Source: Celoporthe dispersa (Eukaryota; Ascomycota; Sordariomycetes; Diaporthales; Cryphonectriaceae). From it: 64,000 nt of DNA. The stretch covers positions 2,480,001-2,544,000 of the forward strand of contig WAID01000006.1 in the NCBI GenBank assembly GCA_016584495.1, given 5' to 3'. This document shows positions 45,605 to 55,789 of the stretch, in pieces. Positions within the stretch are counted from its first letter, which is position 1. Each line of letters begins with the position of its first letter. The notes below the pieces were generated by a model. It did not search any database, was not told the origin of the DNA, and saw nothing but the letters and a program-made list of their open reading frames with translations. A program made the translations under genes and the position numbers.

Positions 45605-46374
45605 ATGGTGCGCAACGACTTCGAAACGATCACCTAGCCGAAGCGAAGAGCTAACACGATAGAATGACAGTCTGCACAGAACTCGGCGGGCATCCAGACC
45701 CTCCTGGAGGTAGGATGGCCAATGCACACTCTCGAGAAGGGAACGAATGGGTTGCTCATACAATACCTATAGGCTGAGAAAGACGCCTCCAAGATCGTCC
45801 AAAAGGGTACGGCCATATATCCCCACATCTCCCCAAGACATATGATGCAAGACAGAAGGGTAGCTGACGATGATGTCCAAAAATAGCACGAGAATGTACG
45901 CAACCCGGCACAACAACCTACGTCTCCTTGCGGACGGACCCACGATTCAGCGTGGGTAAGAGAGAGACACACTGACATGGCCACCAGATCGGACAAAGCG
46001 GGTCAAGGAGGCTCGTGACGAGGCCAGAAAGGAGATAGACCAGTACAAGTCGAACAAGGAGAACGAATACAAGAAGTTCGAGGCCGAGGTACGAATAATA
46101 AGCCGACTCAACCCCCGTCTCTCCCCCCGCCAGTCATAGCAAGAATTGTCTGTTTTGCTTTGGTCTGATCGGCTATGGGTTACTAACGAGACGTTCCAAA
46201 CCCCCCAACAGCACTCACAAGGAAACAAGAAGGCGGAGGAAGAAGCAAATAAGGAGGCCGAGGAGAAGATCAAGGAGATCAAGGAATCCGGCAAGAAGAA
46301 CCAGGACAAGGTCGTCAAGGATCTGCTGACTGCCGTGTTCGAGGTCAAGCCTGTTCCCCCCTCCATCGGCGTGA
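45605..46374 (+). CDS. VMA10: V-type ATPase subunit G (VMA10)
   Basis: Peripheral-stalk subunit of the vacuolar proton pump. Six exons: 45605-45607 (the ATG alone), 45671-45709, 45773-45806, 45887-45895 (a 9-nt micro-exon), 45988-46088 and 46212 to the end. The chain starts MSAQNSAGIQTLLEAEKDAS and is a long charged coiled coil (RTKRVKEARDEARKEIDQY, KKFEAEHSQGNKKAEEEAN). It ends near KVVKDLLTAVFEVKPV. As sequenced the frame runs on to 46478 with a tail unlike the family (150 aa). If one base of the C6 run 46356-46361 is surplus, the protein stops at 46374 with 115 aa, which is the usual family length. I prefer the shorter form. Confidence 0.9.
45887..45895 (+). other. VMA10: 9-nt micro-exon of VMA10
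   Basis: The nine bases CACGAGAAT are flanked by an acceptor (AAATAG) and a donor (GTACGC). Together with neighbouring exon bases they encode Ala-Arg-Glu-Tyr, which the family requires between QK and RTKRV. Skipping removes three residues in frame. Confidence 0.8.
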
Positions 46375-46608
46375 TTATTTGGCTGGTGTTGAATAGAGGG
46401 CGACTGGAGCGCACCAGGGGAAGCGTGGAGGCAGGCTTAGAGGCGACTTGTCCTCGTGTAAGAGCGGCTGACCTCTGAGAAAGGCAGAGATAGACGGGAA
46501 GCTGGGGTATGGCGTACCGTACGACTTTGAAGGCGAGCGATGTGTAGATCTATGGTCTGAATTGCAATATCTTGTGCATTTGTCCCATTCTATGGTGGTA
46601 TCATGTAA

Positions 46609-48562
46609 TCATAAGAACTTCATCAGCGTCGTCAGCATCTCGGCACTGTCTTCTCCATCCTGAGACTCCTTGTCGTCAATAGCAGCAAGCCGTTCCTGCA
46701 GCGAGGTCTTGAGCACTTGAGACGTCTCATCTCGATCCGCTAACCAGGCCATGATCTTCTCTCGTGCGCCGTCGTCCTCGGCAATCAACCAAGCAAGAAC
46801 AACATCAATCGTCTGCAGGGTGAACAGGCCCGCATCAAGCCGGCGCAGGAAGCGCTCATCTTCCAGGTCCGCATCTTCTTCTGAAGACCGCTGTTTCTCC
46901 TTGTCCATCTGCTCGTCGATAAGCCGCAGCCGCGCCGCGAAGTCCCGCCGGAGCTTGATCAGCTTGTTGGCCTTCTCGTAATCCTTCTCCACGAACTTGG
47001 CCAGAAGTCGGATCCGCTCCGAAGAGTTGGCTGGGAGCAGGCGCAGCATCCACAAGAAGATGCCTACCAGGTGCTCGGTTGTCTGGTTATCCGGGTGCTT
47101 CTTCATGAACATGGTGAAGATGGTCTTCAGCCCGCCTGCAGCGACCAGCTTCTGGCACACTTCCGCTGCGAACACGCTACCCACTGCGTGGTCGATCATC
47201 CGCAGAGCAGCAGGTTTGCTGCGCTTGCCCTCCTTTAACATGATCAGACATAATTCGATGCCTTCGGCCTCGACGTATTTGGTCTTGCCCTCGGGATCGT
47301 CAACAATGCTTGTAAGCGCTTCGAAGAGGTTCTCCATGTACTCTTCCTCCTCGCCTTTCTCTGGGTCCAGCTTCCGGTACGAAGCAACCAGCTGCAGCAT
47401 GATATCTACCGCGTCCATAGATGCTAGTTTCCTCCCTGTTTGCAGGTGAGCTCTGCACCAGGATGGCCAGAACCTCCGCGGCGTATTGCTTGTTCTGTGT
47501 AATCGGTCGCTCCTTTTTCTGGATCCGCTCCAACAGCCATCTTATGAGGCCCTCTTCTGCGCCGATCTTCTCAGCCGTGGCAGCATTGGAGCACAGATTC
47601 TCCACGATGCCGAGCGCCTTGTAGACACCGTCCCGGTCCGCCTCATCGTCGCCATCCTCGTTCAGCCGCTGCAAGTTGCTCACCAGCAGGCCCACGAGGT
47701 CCGACTCGAGCAGCGCGCCAACGAGGGCGTCCCACTGCTCCTCCTCGGCAGCGACATCCTCGTCCGTCAGCTCGCCGATGATCTCGATTGCCCCGATGGC
47801 GATGTCCGTATTCTCGTGCGCCAGCAGGCCCACCAAGCTCCCGACTGTGCCCAGATCGACTAGCTGCGGATATAGTTCTGGGTGCTCGCCGAGGATGCTC
47901 AGGGCCTTCAGGTCGGCGTCGAGGTCGGCCTCGCTCTGGATGAACTTGGCCGGGTCGGACTCGTACTTTGCGCGCTGAGTAGCGTTCTTGTTGATGCGCT
48001 GCTCGAACTTGAGTGCCGTCTTCTTCAGCCACGCCAGGTCAATCTTCTCCTCGGCCAGGGAGGGAGGCGTCGTCGCCGCCGTCGGTCGCGTTGATGTAGT
48101 CTAGGGCGCGCGACTCCTGGGCGCTCACGCCGCCGCCGAAGAAACGGCCCTCCTCGTCTTCGGCTTCGTCTTCATCTCCGAGAGGCATCGACGGTCCGTA
48201 GTCGCCATCGTCATTGTCTTCTCCATCGGGAGGTGGCGCAGGCCCGGCTTCGATGTCGTTGTCGTCGTTTGAGGCATCGTCTACTTGAGCGTGTCGGGAG
48301 GAGCCGTTGGAGAGCTTGGCGGACTTGTAGACTTGATCTGTAAGGGCTGAGTATGAGTTACATGTGCAACAAGCAAAGTGAGAGGGAATCTATCAAGGGA
48401 GGAAAGAGAAGGAAGACTCACTTGGGTCGCGCAGTGGTTCCAGCTTGCGTTTGCTAGGCAAGCCCGATTTCTGGGGAGTTTCTGGATCAGCTCAGGGCGC
48501 TCTTGCAGGCGAGGCGCTGTATCTGGTCAACTCACCTTGAACAGCTCGTCAACACTGGTCAT
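46609..48562 (-). CDS. CTNNBL1: Beta-catenin-like protein 1 (CTNNBL1), spliceosome-associated
   Basis: Armadillo-repeat nuclear protein of about 600 aa associated with the PRP19/CDC5L spliceosomal complex in animals. Exons: 48562-48536, 48470-48422 and 48337-46609. An acidic disordered N-terminus (DDASNDDNDIEAG, DEDEAEDEEGRFF) leads into the family N-terminal domain (IDLAWLKKTALKFEQRI) and the ARM repeats, including LVGLLAHENTDIAIGAIEII, LYPQLVDLG, YMENLFEALTSIVDD and GLKTIFTMFMKKHPDN. It ends with a helical tail. Two extra bases break the frame, at 48055-48056 (CC) and 47431-47432 (CC). Correcting both gives an exact codon number and unbroken family sequence. It converges with VMA10 and diverges from the phosphatase gene. 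Confidence 0.92.
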
Positions 48563-49044
48563 GGCGAAGAGGAGGAGTTTGTGCGTGGGAGAGCGAGAAA
48601 ATGGGGTCTTTTTGGAGTGAAGAGTAACAATTGGTTTGAGAATGCGGTTACGATCGCTTGCGTTCAGCCTTGTTGAAGAGCTTCTGATGCTTGCCTGCCG
48701 AGGGTTTCCGCCCGAGCTTTACAGCAAAGTAGAGCATCATCACAGTGTTGTGTTTACGCTCTTGACACTGTCCTAAATCGCCGCCGTCGCAGATACAACT
48801 CAGCAGAGTAAATCTAATCATACTTTAACTAGTCAACGCATTTCCACATGTCATATCTCTCCTCCCCCTCCTCCCTGAACAATCAGCCTCTACATATATA
48901 TTTCCTGCAAATGGTATGAATTGTTGAGCTCCGCAGGACTCTTTTTCCCTTCTTCTTTTTTATAACATACTTGGTTCAATACTGTGGTACTACGCAGCCA
49001 GAAGAAAGAAAGAAAAAGAAGACATCCTACATTAATCCTGAAAA
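48563..49044. promoter_or_regulatory. Bidirectional promoter of CTNNBL1 and the histidine phosphatase gene
   Basis: Divergent 480-bp spacer. Purine-rich leader (AGAAAGAAAGAAAAAG) directly precedes the ATG at 49045. No coding frame supported. Confidence 0.45.
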
Positions 49045-49860
49045 ATGCCTCCAACATTGATCCTCATACGCCATGCCCAAGCCTTACACAACGTGAGCGA
49101 AGGTGAATACTCTCCCGCCTAAATTGCCCCCCTTGACCTCGAATTTTCCGACTACTCACACCACACAACGCAAGATTACACGATCCGGGACCCGCCACTC
49201 TCAGATCTCGGCCGCGCCCAGTGCGTCGAGCTGAGCCAGGCCCTCCAGGAGAATCTGTCCGAGGACCTCAGGTCCAACATCGACCTGATCATCTGTAGCG
49301 CCATGCGCCGCACCTGCGAGACGGCCATGCTCTCCCTCGGCTGGCTCATCGAGCGGGGCGTGCCCATCCAGGCGCACGCGGGCTGGCAGGAGAACTCGTC
49401 CAAGCCCTGCGACACTGGCTCGCCCGTCTCCGTGGTGGCCGCGGAGTTCCCCAAGATCGACTTCAGCCACGTCGACCCCGTCTATCCGGACAAGGTCTCG
49501 CCTGCGGCCGCCAAGTACAAGTACAAGAAGGAGAACCTGCTCGCGCGCGCCCAGTCGGACCTGGAGGAGCTGTATCGCCGGCCGGAGAAGGTGGTTGTGG
49601 TTGTTTCGCACTCGGCATTTATGAGGCAGGCTGTCACGGGGGACCATTACTTCAATGCAGACTACCGGATCTATGAATTTGCAGAGAGGGGAGAGGCTGA
49701 GGGGGGACTCATGAAGCTGAAGCAGTCGGACCTTACGAGAGGCACTGGAGGCATGGGCCGCAGCTGGGACGAGGTCGTAGAGCTTGGCATCGGGATGCCG
49801 GACGAGGAACTGCCCCCTGGAGCAGAGGTGGGACTGCCACCCAATGTCAAGCCGAATTAA
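49045..49860 (+). CDS. Histidine phosphatase (phosphoglycerate-mutase-like)
   Basis: Predicted phosphatase of the branch-1 histidine phosphatase superfamily, 247 aa, from exons 49045-49102 and 49175-49860. The phospho-acceptor is His10 in LILIRHAQALHN. Further core residues are ICSAMRRTCETA, the glutamate in GWQENSSKPCDTGSP and the second histidine in VVVVSHSAFMRQ. These match fungal PGM-domain proteins of broad phosphatase activity rather than the glycolytic mutase, which is longer in its conserved substrate loops. The first exon is invisible as a long frame but supplies the catalytic histidine, so it is required. The C-terminus is Pro/Gly-rich and nonconserved. Substrate unknown, probably cytosolic. 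Confidence 0.9.
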
Positions 49861-51833
49861 AATTGGGCTAGACTTTCTGGCTTCCAGCGCGTAAACAAGA
49901 CGAGTCGAGCTGACTTCGTGGTTGGGTCTGGCTCCTAGGCTCTATTAACTAGATCAATGCCGAGATACGTTAGACAGTAGCTTCTCTCTAGAACAATCTA
50001 CCTCCGTGGCCCGTGTCTCTTTGCAACGGCTCCTTCGTAGAGATTGATAAACTCGACTTTTGGCCCGAGATAGTTTCCGAGATTTTAGAATATGCGACCT
50101 TGCGTCTTTCGTGAGAAAATCTTGAACAGAGATAATCTCAGCACAAGGTCATCAGAGCCACATGACCTAGTTGAGTGGAGAAAGAGTCCCGGGGTCAATG
50201 TTTTCACGAAGCCTGCACCACGGCGACGACGGAGACGCAGGATCGTGGGGTGGGCATGGCTTCCGCAGATACTGCGATATTGCATGTGAGACATCTTCAG
50301 GGGTTGTTGGCCCTATTACACAGCTTGATCGAAACAACTCATCCGCTGGGACGCTGCTATCATACACACGCACGGTCTCATGGGAGCCTGTGCGGGGGCA
50401 CGGGGCTGCACAGTAGACACAGACGAGGGAAGACGTTGCACGTCGGATGAACTTTACACCAACAAGGATCTTCTTAACTTCATAATCAAGGATTTCATGA
50501 CAGACACCCATAGAATTGCTCGGATTTTGTCATTAACAATTGAGACTCTGGCCTGTGCTCTGAGCAAGGCCATTTACAGAAAGGCTGTGCGAGACTTAGT
50601 CATGTTCATACTGTGCCTGCTACTCTGTGTAAGTCTATTGGCCAGAGTTCTTGAAGTCCTCAACCGTGAGCCAGCGAGACTATGCTTGTTTTGCTGTGAT
50701 ACCCGTGAACCTTGCTCGAGAGATAACAGAGCTGATGTCTCATCAAATTGATCATGTAACAAGGCACTAGAGCCCCATCTACCTCCTACCGCTCTTCCTA
50801 TCCCGTAGTTTACAGTGCCTGGGCATAGAAACAATGATATTCTCGAATGTTTCTTCATTTCTCACTTCAAGGTGAAAGAGAGAGGGGGGGCAAAAAGAAA
50901 GGGAAAAAAAAGAGGAAAACATTCAGACTTCCTCCGGAACGTTTCCAGGACGAAAATATGGAAATGTGTTGAATAGACGAGCGTAGATGGGTATGCTCAC
51001 GATGTGCGCGATTCGACAGATATCGCAGCCCACTGCTTTTAGGCTTGCTATGCGACGGCTAGTGGAGTGACCACTCCCAGCAGCCTGGAAACGGCGGTGG
51101 CCTATATAGCTGCATAGACGTTCGGACTCGCACACTTGCTATTCTCCCCACCCATGCACAGGGTCAAAGAATTCGATCTTTCTACTCATTAACCTTTGAC
51201 AGCCTCATATCAGGAACCTTGATGCATTTAATGCCTTCTGTTACTATATACTCAACAATAGTATTTACTGAGCTCCCTGCGATACTCTTGCTTCTCAACT
51301 TGGCTTTCAGAGGTTACGTACGGGAATTTTGTCTGCGCATAGTAAGTATTACGTATTCTTACCTTTGAGACTTATTTCAACCTACTCCTGAGTTCACTCA
51401 TCGGCTTAGATTCCACATCCAAAGACTGGGTGGCTGCGCAACTGCGCAATGTCGTGTACGCCCTTGGGGGACGAAAAGTGGGTCATGGTCATGGCTGGGC
51501 TGCTTTCAGCTGATATTACCCAGTAGGACTACCCTACTTCACCACTTGCGGAGCGGTCCACCTCGTAGTAGGAACAAGGATGACTGCAGGGAACGTGCAT
51601 CTTATTACTGGGTGACTCAGATCATCAGCATTACTCAATAAGGACTTGAGTATATAAGTCGGAACGGCCAGCTGGTCACAGATCAGGCTGCGAGGTGCTG
51701 CAGGACGGAAAGGGGAAAAAGAGAGCAAAAAAAAAAAAAAGAAAGAGCAAAAGAAACAAAGAAAGAAAGAAAAGAAGGAAGGAAGGGAAAAGGGAAAAGA
51801 AAAAAGGGCAAACCCCATCCACAACTTGCAACC
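49861..51833. other. 2-kb intergenic region
   Basis: No supported gene. A 123-codon frame starting at 50380 lacks any domain and sits opposite equally open frames. An A-rich tract (about 51720-51808) forms the leader of the acetyltransferase gene. Confidence 0.45.
51651..51657 (+). promoter_or_regulatory. TATA-like element of the GNAT gene
   Basis: TATATAA lies about 180 bp upstream of the ATG at 51834. Confidence 0.4.
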
Positions 51834-52470
51834 ATGGCGTCCTCCGAACCAGCAGCACAGTCAAAATGCATCCTCGAGCCCATCAACTTCCGCGACGACG
51901 CGCAGTGCACCGAACTCCTCCGCCAGCGTGAGATCTGCGGCTGGGCGAAAACGCCAGAATACCTCGACGCCTGGCGCACGGCGATGGACACCAAGACCAA
52001 GAACATGTTCTGGATCAAGCCGGCGTCGCAGCCAGACCTGCGCGCCGGCCACGTCTCGCTCGACTGCGAGGCCGAGCCGGCCGACCTGGAGCTTGCCAAC
52101 CCGCACGATAAGTCGGTACTTACGGTCGCGCGGCTCTTTATCCTGCCCGAACACCGAAAGATGAAGCTTGGGAGGGCCGTGATGGAGACGATGGAGCAGA
52201 TTGCGAGGGAGGAGCCGTACGGGTCGAAAAAACTGCAAGACTCTTGCTATAACGACGTTGAGCCGGAGATACTATGATGACGACGAGGGCCGGGCCGAGT
52301 ATGCATGGGCTAACGGTGGCGGCACGCTGCAGAGAGGGGCGAGCAACGAGGATTGGTATTTAAGGATGGGTTATGTCAAGTGGAAGGATGAGCCTCTTTA
52401 TCACAGTGATGTGCCTGGCTTTGAGGATCACAAGTTTGTCGCTGCTTACATGCGGAAGAGTATCGCATGA
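51834..52470 (+). CDS. GNAT-family N-acetyltransferase
   Basis: Acetyl-CoA-dependent N-acetyltransferase of about 211 aa in one exon. The GNAT core is visible: beta strand AGHVSLDCEA, VARLFILPEHRKMKLGRAVME (motif A, with a variant of the R/Q-x-x-G-x-A acetyl-CoA loop), and AITTLSRRYYDDDEGRAEY followed by NEDWYLRMGYVKW (motif B, the usual WY-x-x-x-GY signature). The frame breaks at the A6 run 52227-52232. Removing one A restores SKNCKTLAITTLSRRYY, and the corrected length is a whole number of codons. The acceptor substrate cannot be predicted. Cytosolic by absence of targeting signals. Confidence 0.85.
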
Positions 52471-52939
52471 TTACTCAAAGAGCCACGATATAGTGGGCAA
52501 GCAATGGTTCAAGAGAAGTGGGTAAATGGGACGAAATGGGTTCACCATATTTTCCTCGTGGATAGATTTGGAAATCATTGTTTGGGGCTTGGTCCAGGCG
52601 AAATGTAACAGATTCAGACTAACATCATGATCGATGATCGACAAGTACTTCGAACTAAATATTGATCCCACAATTGATTTTTTTTTCAAAAAAAAAAAAG
52701 AAAAAGAAAAGAAAGAAAGAAAGAAAGAGCGTGTTGCGCGGGCTGCTGGTGCTATTCACGCCCTGCGGGCAGCTGTTTTGACACGCCTCGGCGCCCTCCG
52801 TTATGGTGTCGTCTCAAAGGGCTTAGGATGACAAATGACGTCTGATGGGCTTTAAAAGATGCGTTTGTGCGCAACACAATACCTGAATAAACCATCTCAG
52901 GATCATTCGAGGTTATAAGACTTGTTCTAGGATACGACT
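52471..52939. other. Intergenic region with A-rich tract
   Basis: Contains a poly-T/poly-A-rich stretch at about 52680-52728 (the A-rich side reads AAAGAAAGAAAG) and the promoter of the GFA-domain gene. No gene seen. Confidence 0.45.
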
Positions 52940-54136
52940 ATGGCTTCTCAAAACGACAATACTGTGCACATCACTGCGCAATGCCTGTGCAAAACTCACA
53001 CTTTTACCGCTGTCGTGCCGCGGTCAGCTCTCCCCCTCGGAGCCACAACATGCCACTGCGACTCCTGTCGACATCTCACCGGAGCTATGTACTCAAATGA
53101 TATCGCCTGGCCAGGTGAATACGAGGCCATCCGCACATCATCGCTGAAGAAGTATGACTTCTCCAAGGTGCTGCAGATACTCTATTGCGGCACGTGTTCA
53201 AGCACCATGTTCTGGGATATGCCACAACGCAAGGACAGCAGTGTGGGTGGCGAGCACGGGAGACAATATGGATTGTTCACGGGCTGCCTGGTCGATGACG
53301 GCCCACAAGGACTTGTGAAGATGATCGATCACATGTTCGTGGGGGACACGATCGACGGCGGCGCGAGCCTGTGGATGCGGAGACCCAATGATGATGGGCA
53401 GTCGGTTCCGCGCTGGTCTGAGTTGAAGCATAGGAGCGAGAGGTTCGCAGACGACTGGCCAGGAAAGACCTTTCCCACAGCAGATTGGAAGAGCGATACC
53501 GAGGAGATTCCGATTCGATGCCACTGCAAAGGCGTCAATCTTGTCTTCCGGTGCGGTCAGGCGCTGCGGGAGTTTGCTGCGATGGAAGAGCAGGAATTGC
53601 CACGGTTCGTCGACCCGGTCAGCAGGAAGCCTGTGGTAGGCACGGATGCTTGCACGTCCTGCAGAACAAGCTTCGGCATCGACTTTGTCAACTGGACTTT
53701 CGCCTTCTTGAAACACGTCGGCTACCCAACCACCTCAACAAACGCCGACGACGAGGCTAGTTTCCCGAGGACCGTCAAGGATCTCTACGCGGCTGTGTCA
53801 ACGGATATCAAGGATCGTGATCCGAGGCTGGGCACTCTGGCGGTCTACTGCAGCTCAGAGGGAGTGAAGAGATATTTCTGCTCTAAATGTTCTGCTTGTG
53901 TGTTCTATGCCGCCGACAAGAATGGTGCCGTTGTGGACATAGCCATGGGACTGTTCGACTCTGCCGGAGGAGCAAGAGCTGAGGGTACTTTTCTATGGCT
54001 GCTTGGTGGTCCCTTTCAGCACAGAGATGATATACAGGAGGGCTGGAGAGGGGACTGGCTCAAGTCTCTCGAGGCGGAGTCCGAAGAATTGAGGAAGGAG
54101 AGGAAGTTTCCCGAGTGGTGGAAGCTTCGCCGATGA
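52940..54136 (+). CDS. Double GFA/CENP-V-domain protein
   Basis: Intronless gene for 398 aa carrying two copies of the glutathione-dependent formaldehyde-activating (GFA, CENP-V/Mss4-like) zinc fold. Copy 1, residues about 10-170: AQCLCKTHTF, TCHCDSCRHLTGAMYS and LYCGTCSSTMFW. Copy 2, about 195-375: IRCHCKGVNLVF, DACTSCRTSFGIDF and YFCSKCSACVFY. The spaced cysteines in each copy are the zinc ligands of the family. Bacterial Gfa was proposed to condense formaldehyde with glutathione, but many fungal members have no proven activity. Residue SGAMYS-like positions vary from the enzyme form. The following gene on the opposite strand is a dithiol flavoprotein, and a role in thiol or aldehyde detoxification is only inference. 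Confidence 0.88.
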   Translation: MASQNDNTVHITAQCLCKTHTFTAVVPRSALPLGATTCHCDSCRHLTGAMYSNDIAWPGEYEAIRTSSLKKYDFSKVLQILYCGTCSSTMFWDMPQRKDSSVGGEHGRQYGLFTGCLVDDGPQGLVKMIDHMFVGDTIDGGASLWMRRPNDDGQSVPRWSELKHRSERFADDWPGKTFPTADWKSDTEEIPIRCHCKGVNLVFRCGQALREFAAMEEQELPRFVDPVSRKPVVGTDACTSCRTSFGIDFVNWTFAFLKHVGYPTTSTNADDEASFPRTVKDLYAAVSTDIKDRDPRLGTLAVYCSSEGVKRYFCSKCSACVFYAADKNGAVVDIAMGLFDSAGGARAEGTFLWLLGGPFQHRDDIQEGWRGDWLKSLEAESEELRKERKFPEWWKLRR

Positions 54137-54278
54137 GAGATACTTGCGATGTGGCAATTTAGTGGTGCGCCTGAGGGCGAAAATAGACTCGCGCTATCTT
54201 TTCTTTCACTGAGGAGACATTTGATACCACATTTAAAGACTTCTGAGCCGTGGAACAACTGTGATCCAGCAGCAAGCA

Positions 54279-55402
54279 CTACCATTTCCCTTCCGCTTTC
54301 TCCGCCAGCAACTGCGCGATCAAGCCACCAGCTACCAATGTGCCCCCATAAATTGCATTTGAAACCACTCTTACAGCTGAAGCAGCATCTCCAGCGGCAA
54401 AAACGCCGTGGACGCTTGTTTCATTGAACGGAGGATGCACGTCAATCTGTCCGCTCTCGCCAGTCGCCAGCCCGAGCTGGGAGGCAAACGGACCATTCAG
54501 CTCAGCCTCAGGAGAGTGGACCTGCGACGGGCATGCATTAGTATGGACTGTCCGCAACACACATAGAAGATGGTAATACACGACTCATGACATTGCACTT
54601 ACAATGAATGACTCCTTGATCTCGGTTCCGTCTTCAAGCGTTACCAGCACATCTGATGTGTCTCGAGAGATGAGCTTGAGGCTCTTGATGCGCCGCTTCT
54701 CGAAGGTGACTCTCGTCTCAGTGTCGGCGATCTTGGCACTCGTCCGGATGCCCTCGGTCACCACTTCGTCGCCATTCGTGTAGACTGTCAGCTTCTTGGC
54801 GAGCTGGAGCGCCATGTTGCCGACATGCGTCGCCATCGTCGGACTAGCGAGCATGCCCAGAGCCAGCAACCCGGCCGAGTCCCCACCCCGTTCTTCAAAC
54901 CCATGGCACACAAGACAGTGGAAGCTATGTAGAGAGACTGTCATCAGCATCCATACGGCCTTACACATACTTACACACCAAAGGCGAGATCCGCCTTCAC
55001 TCACATCCCCCAGCCCCAACACTCGTCATAGCCCTCGATGTCCGGCATCACGTCCTTCACGCCAGTGGCCAAGGCAACCTTGCGGCCCTCATACACGTTT
55101 CCCAGCCCGTCTGTGGCCTGGAATCGGCCGGATTCCAGCCTCTCGATCTTGGCGACCCAAGCCCTCTTGAACTCGACGGTATCGTAGCGAGCCAGGATGT
55201 CGCCCTTTGCCTTGGTCCTGAACACTGCCGGGTCTACGTGGTCAAAGCCGGGGACTCCATGCATATGTTCTGTTCGAGCGTTGCGGTAGCCGCCTGAGTC
55301 GAGGACGATGGCTGTCTGCAGCTGTCGTGCGATGGTGGTGGCCACCGCTAGCCCGGCTGGGCCGCCGCCTATGATCAGCACATCGTAGACTTTTGATGCC
55401 AT
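54279..55402 (-). CDS. Thioredoxin-reductase-like FAD/NAD(P) oxidoreductase with CxxC
   Basis: Flavoprotein disulfide oxidoreductase of 320 aa, in exons 55402-55005, 54924-54603 and 54521-54279. FAD-binding motif GGGPAG (residues 12-17) follows DVLIIG. ATGVKDVMPDIEG marks the family ATG motif. The redox pair is Cys136 and Cys139 in FHCLVCHGFEERG. The second FAD motif is HGVFAAGDAAS near the C-terminus. The FHCxxCHGxEERG context is typical of fungal low-molecular-weight thioredoxin-reductase-like enzymes, including dithiol oxidases such as GliT of epidithiodiketopiperazine pathways, rather than the housekeeping TRR1 (CATC). No biosynthetic synthase lies nearby, so a general thiol role is equally possible. 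It converges with the GFA gene, leaving only 142 bp between stop codons. Confidence 0.88.
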
Positions 55403-55755
55403 GTTTGGAGGAAGAGTAATGATAATATTTGCTACTTGTGAAAAATGTAAGTCCAATGGGAGAATTCGATCGTGGCAGTGGAGTGAGAATTCTAGTAATT
55501 GCCTGATTGTTTCTCTTAAGCTGTGGAAGGAACTTGATTGGTATTTATGTATACATATGCCCTGTCTGAAATCACCATATTCAGGTGTCTCCTGATTGCA
55601 CATTTCTATTGTCGCCTGACCCCAAATCACCCCAGTCCTGGTAAGACCTCATGCAGGCCAAATGGAGTGAAGAAGGGAGAAGAAGAAAATGAAGAGTGAA
55701 GAACATGGAGAGTACAAAAAGAAATTAATTCCTTGACTTGATTTGATTTGATTTG

Positions 55756-55782
<27 letters not shown>
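55756..55782. repeat. TC dinucleotide repeat followed by T, A and G homopolymers
   Basis: About 13 TC units, then a T7 run, ATT, an A7 run and an eleven-base G run ending at 55810. Low-complexity tract prone to length error. Confidence 0.85.

Positions 55783-55789
<7 letters not shown>

Noticed and set aside
50380..50751. 123-codon frame with a hydrophobic stretch
   Set aside because: First codon is not ATG, overlapping frames are equally open, no recognisable family.
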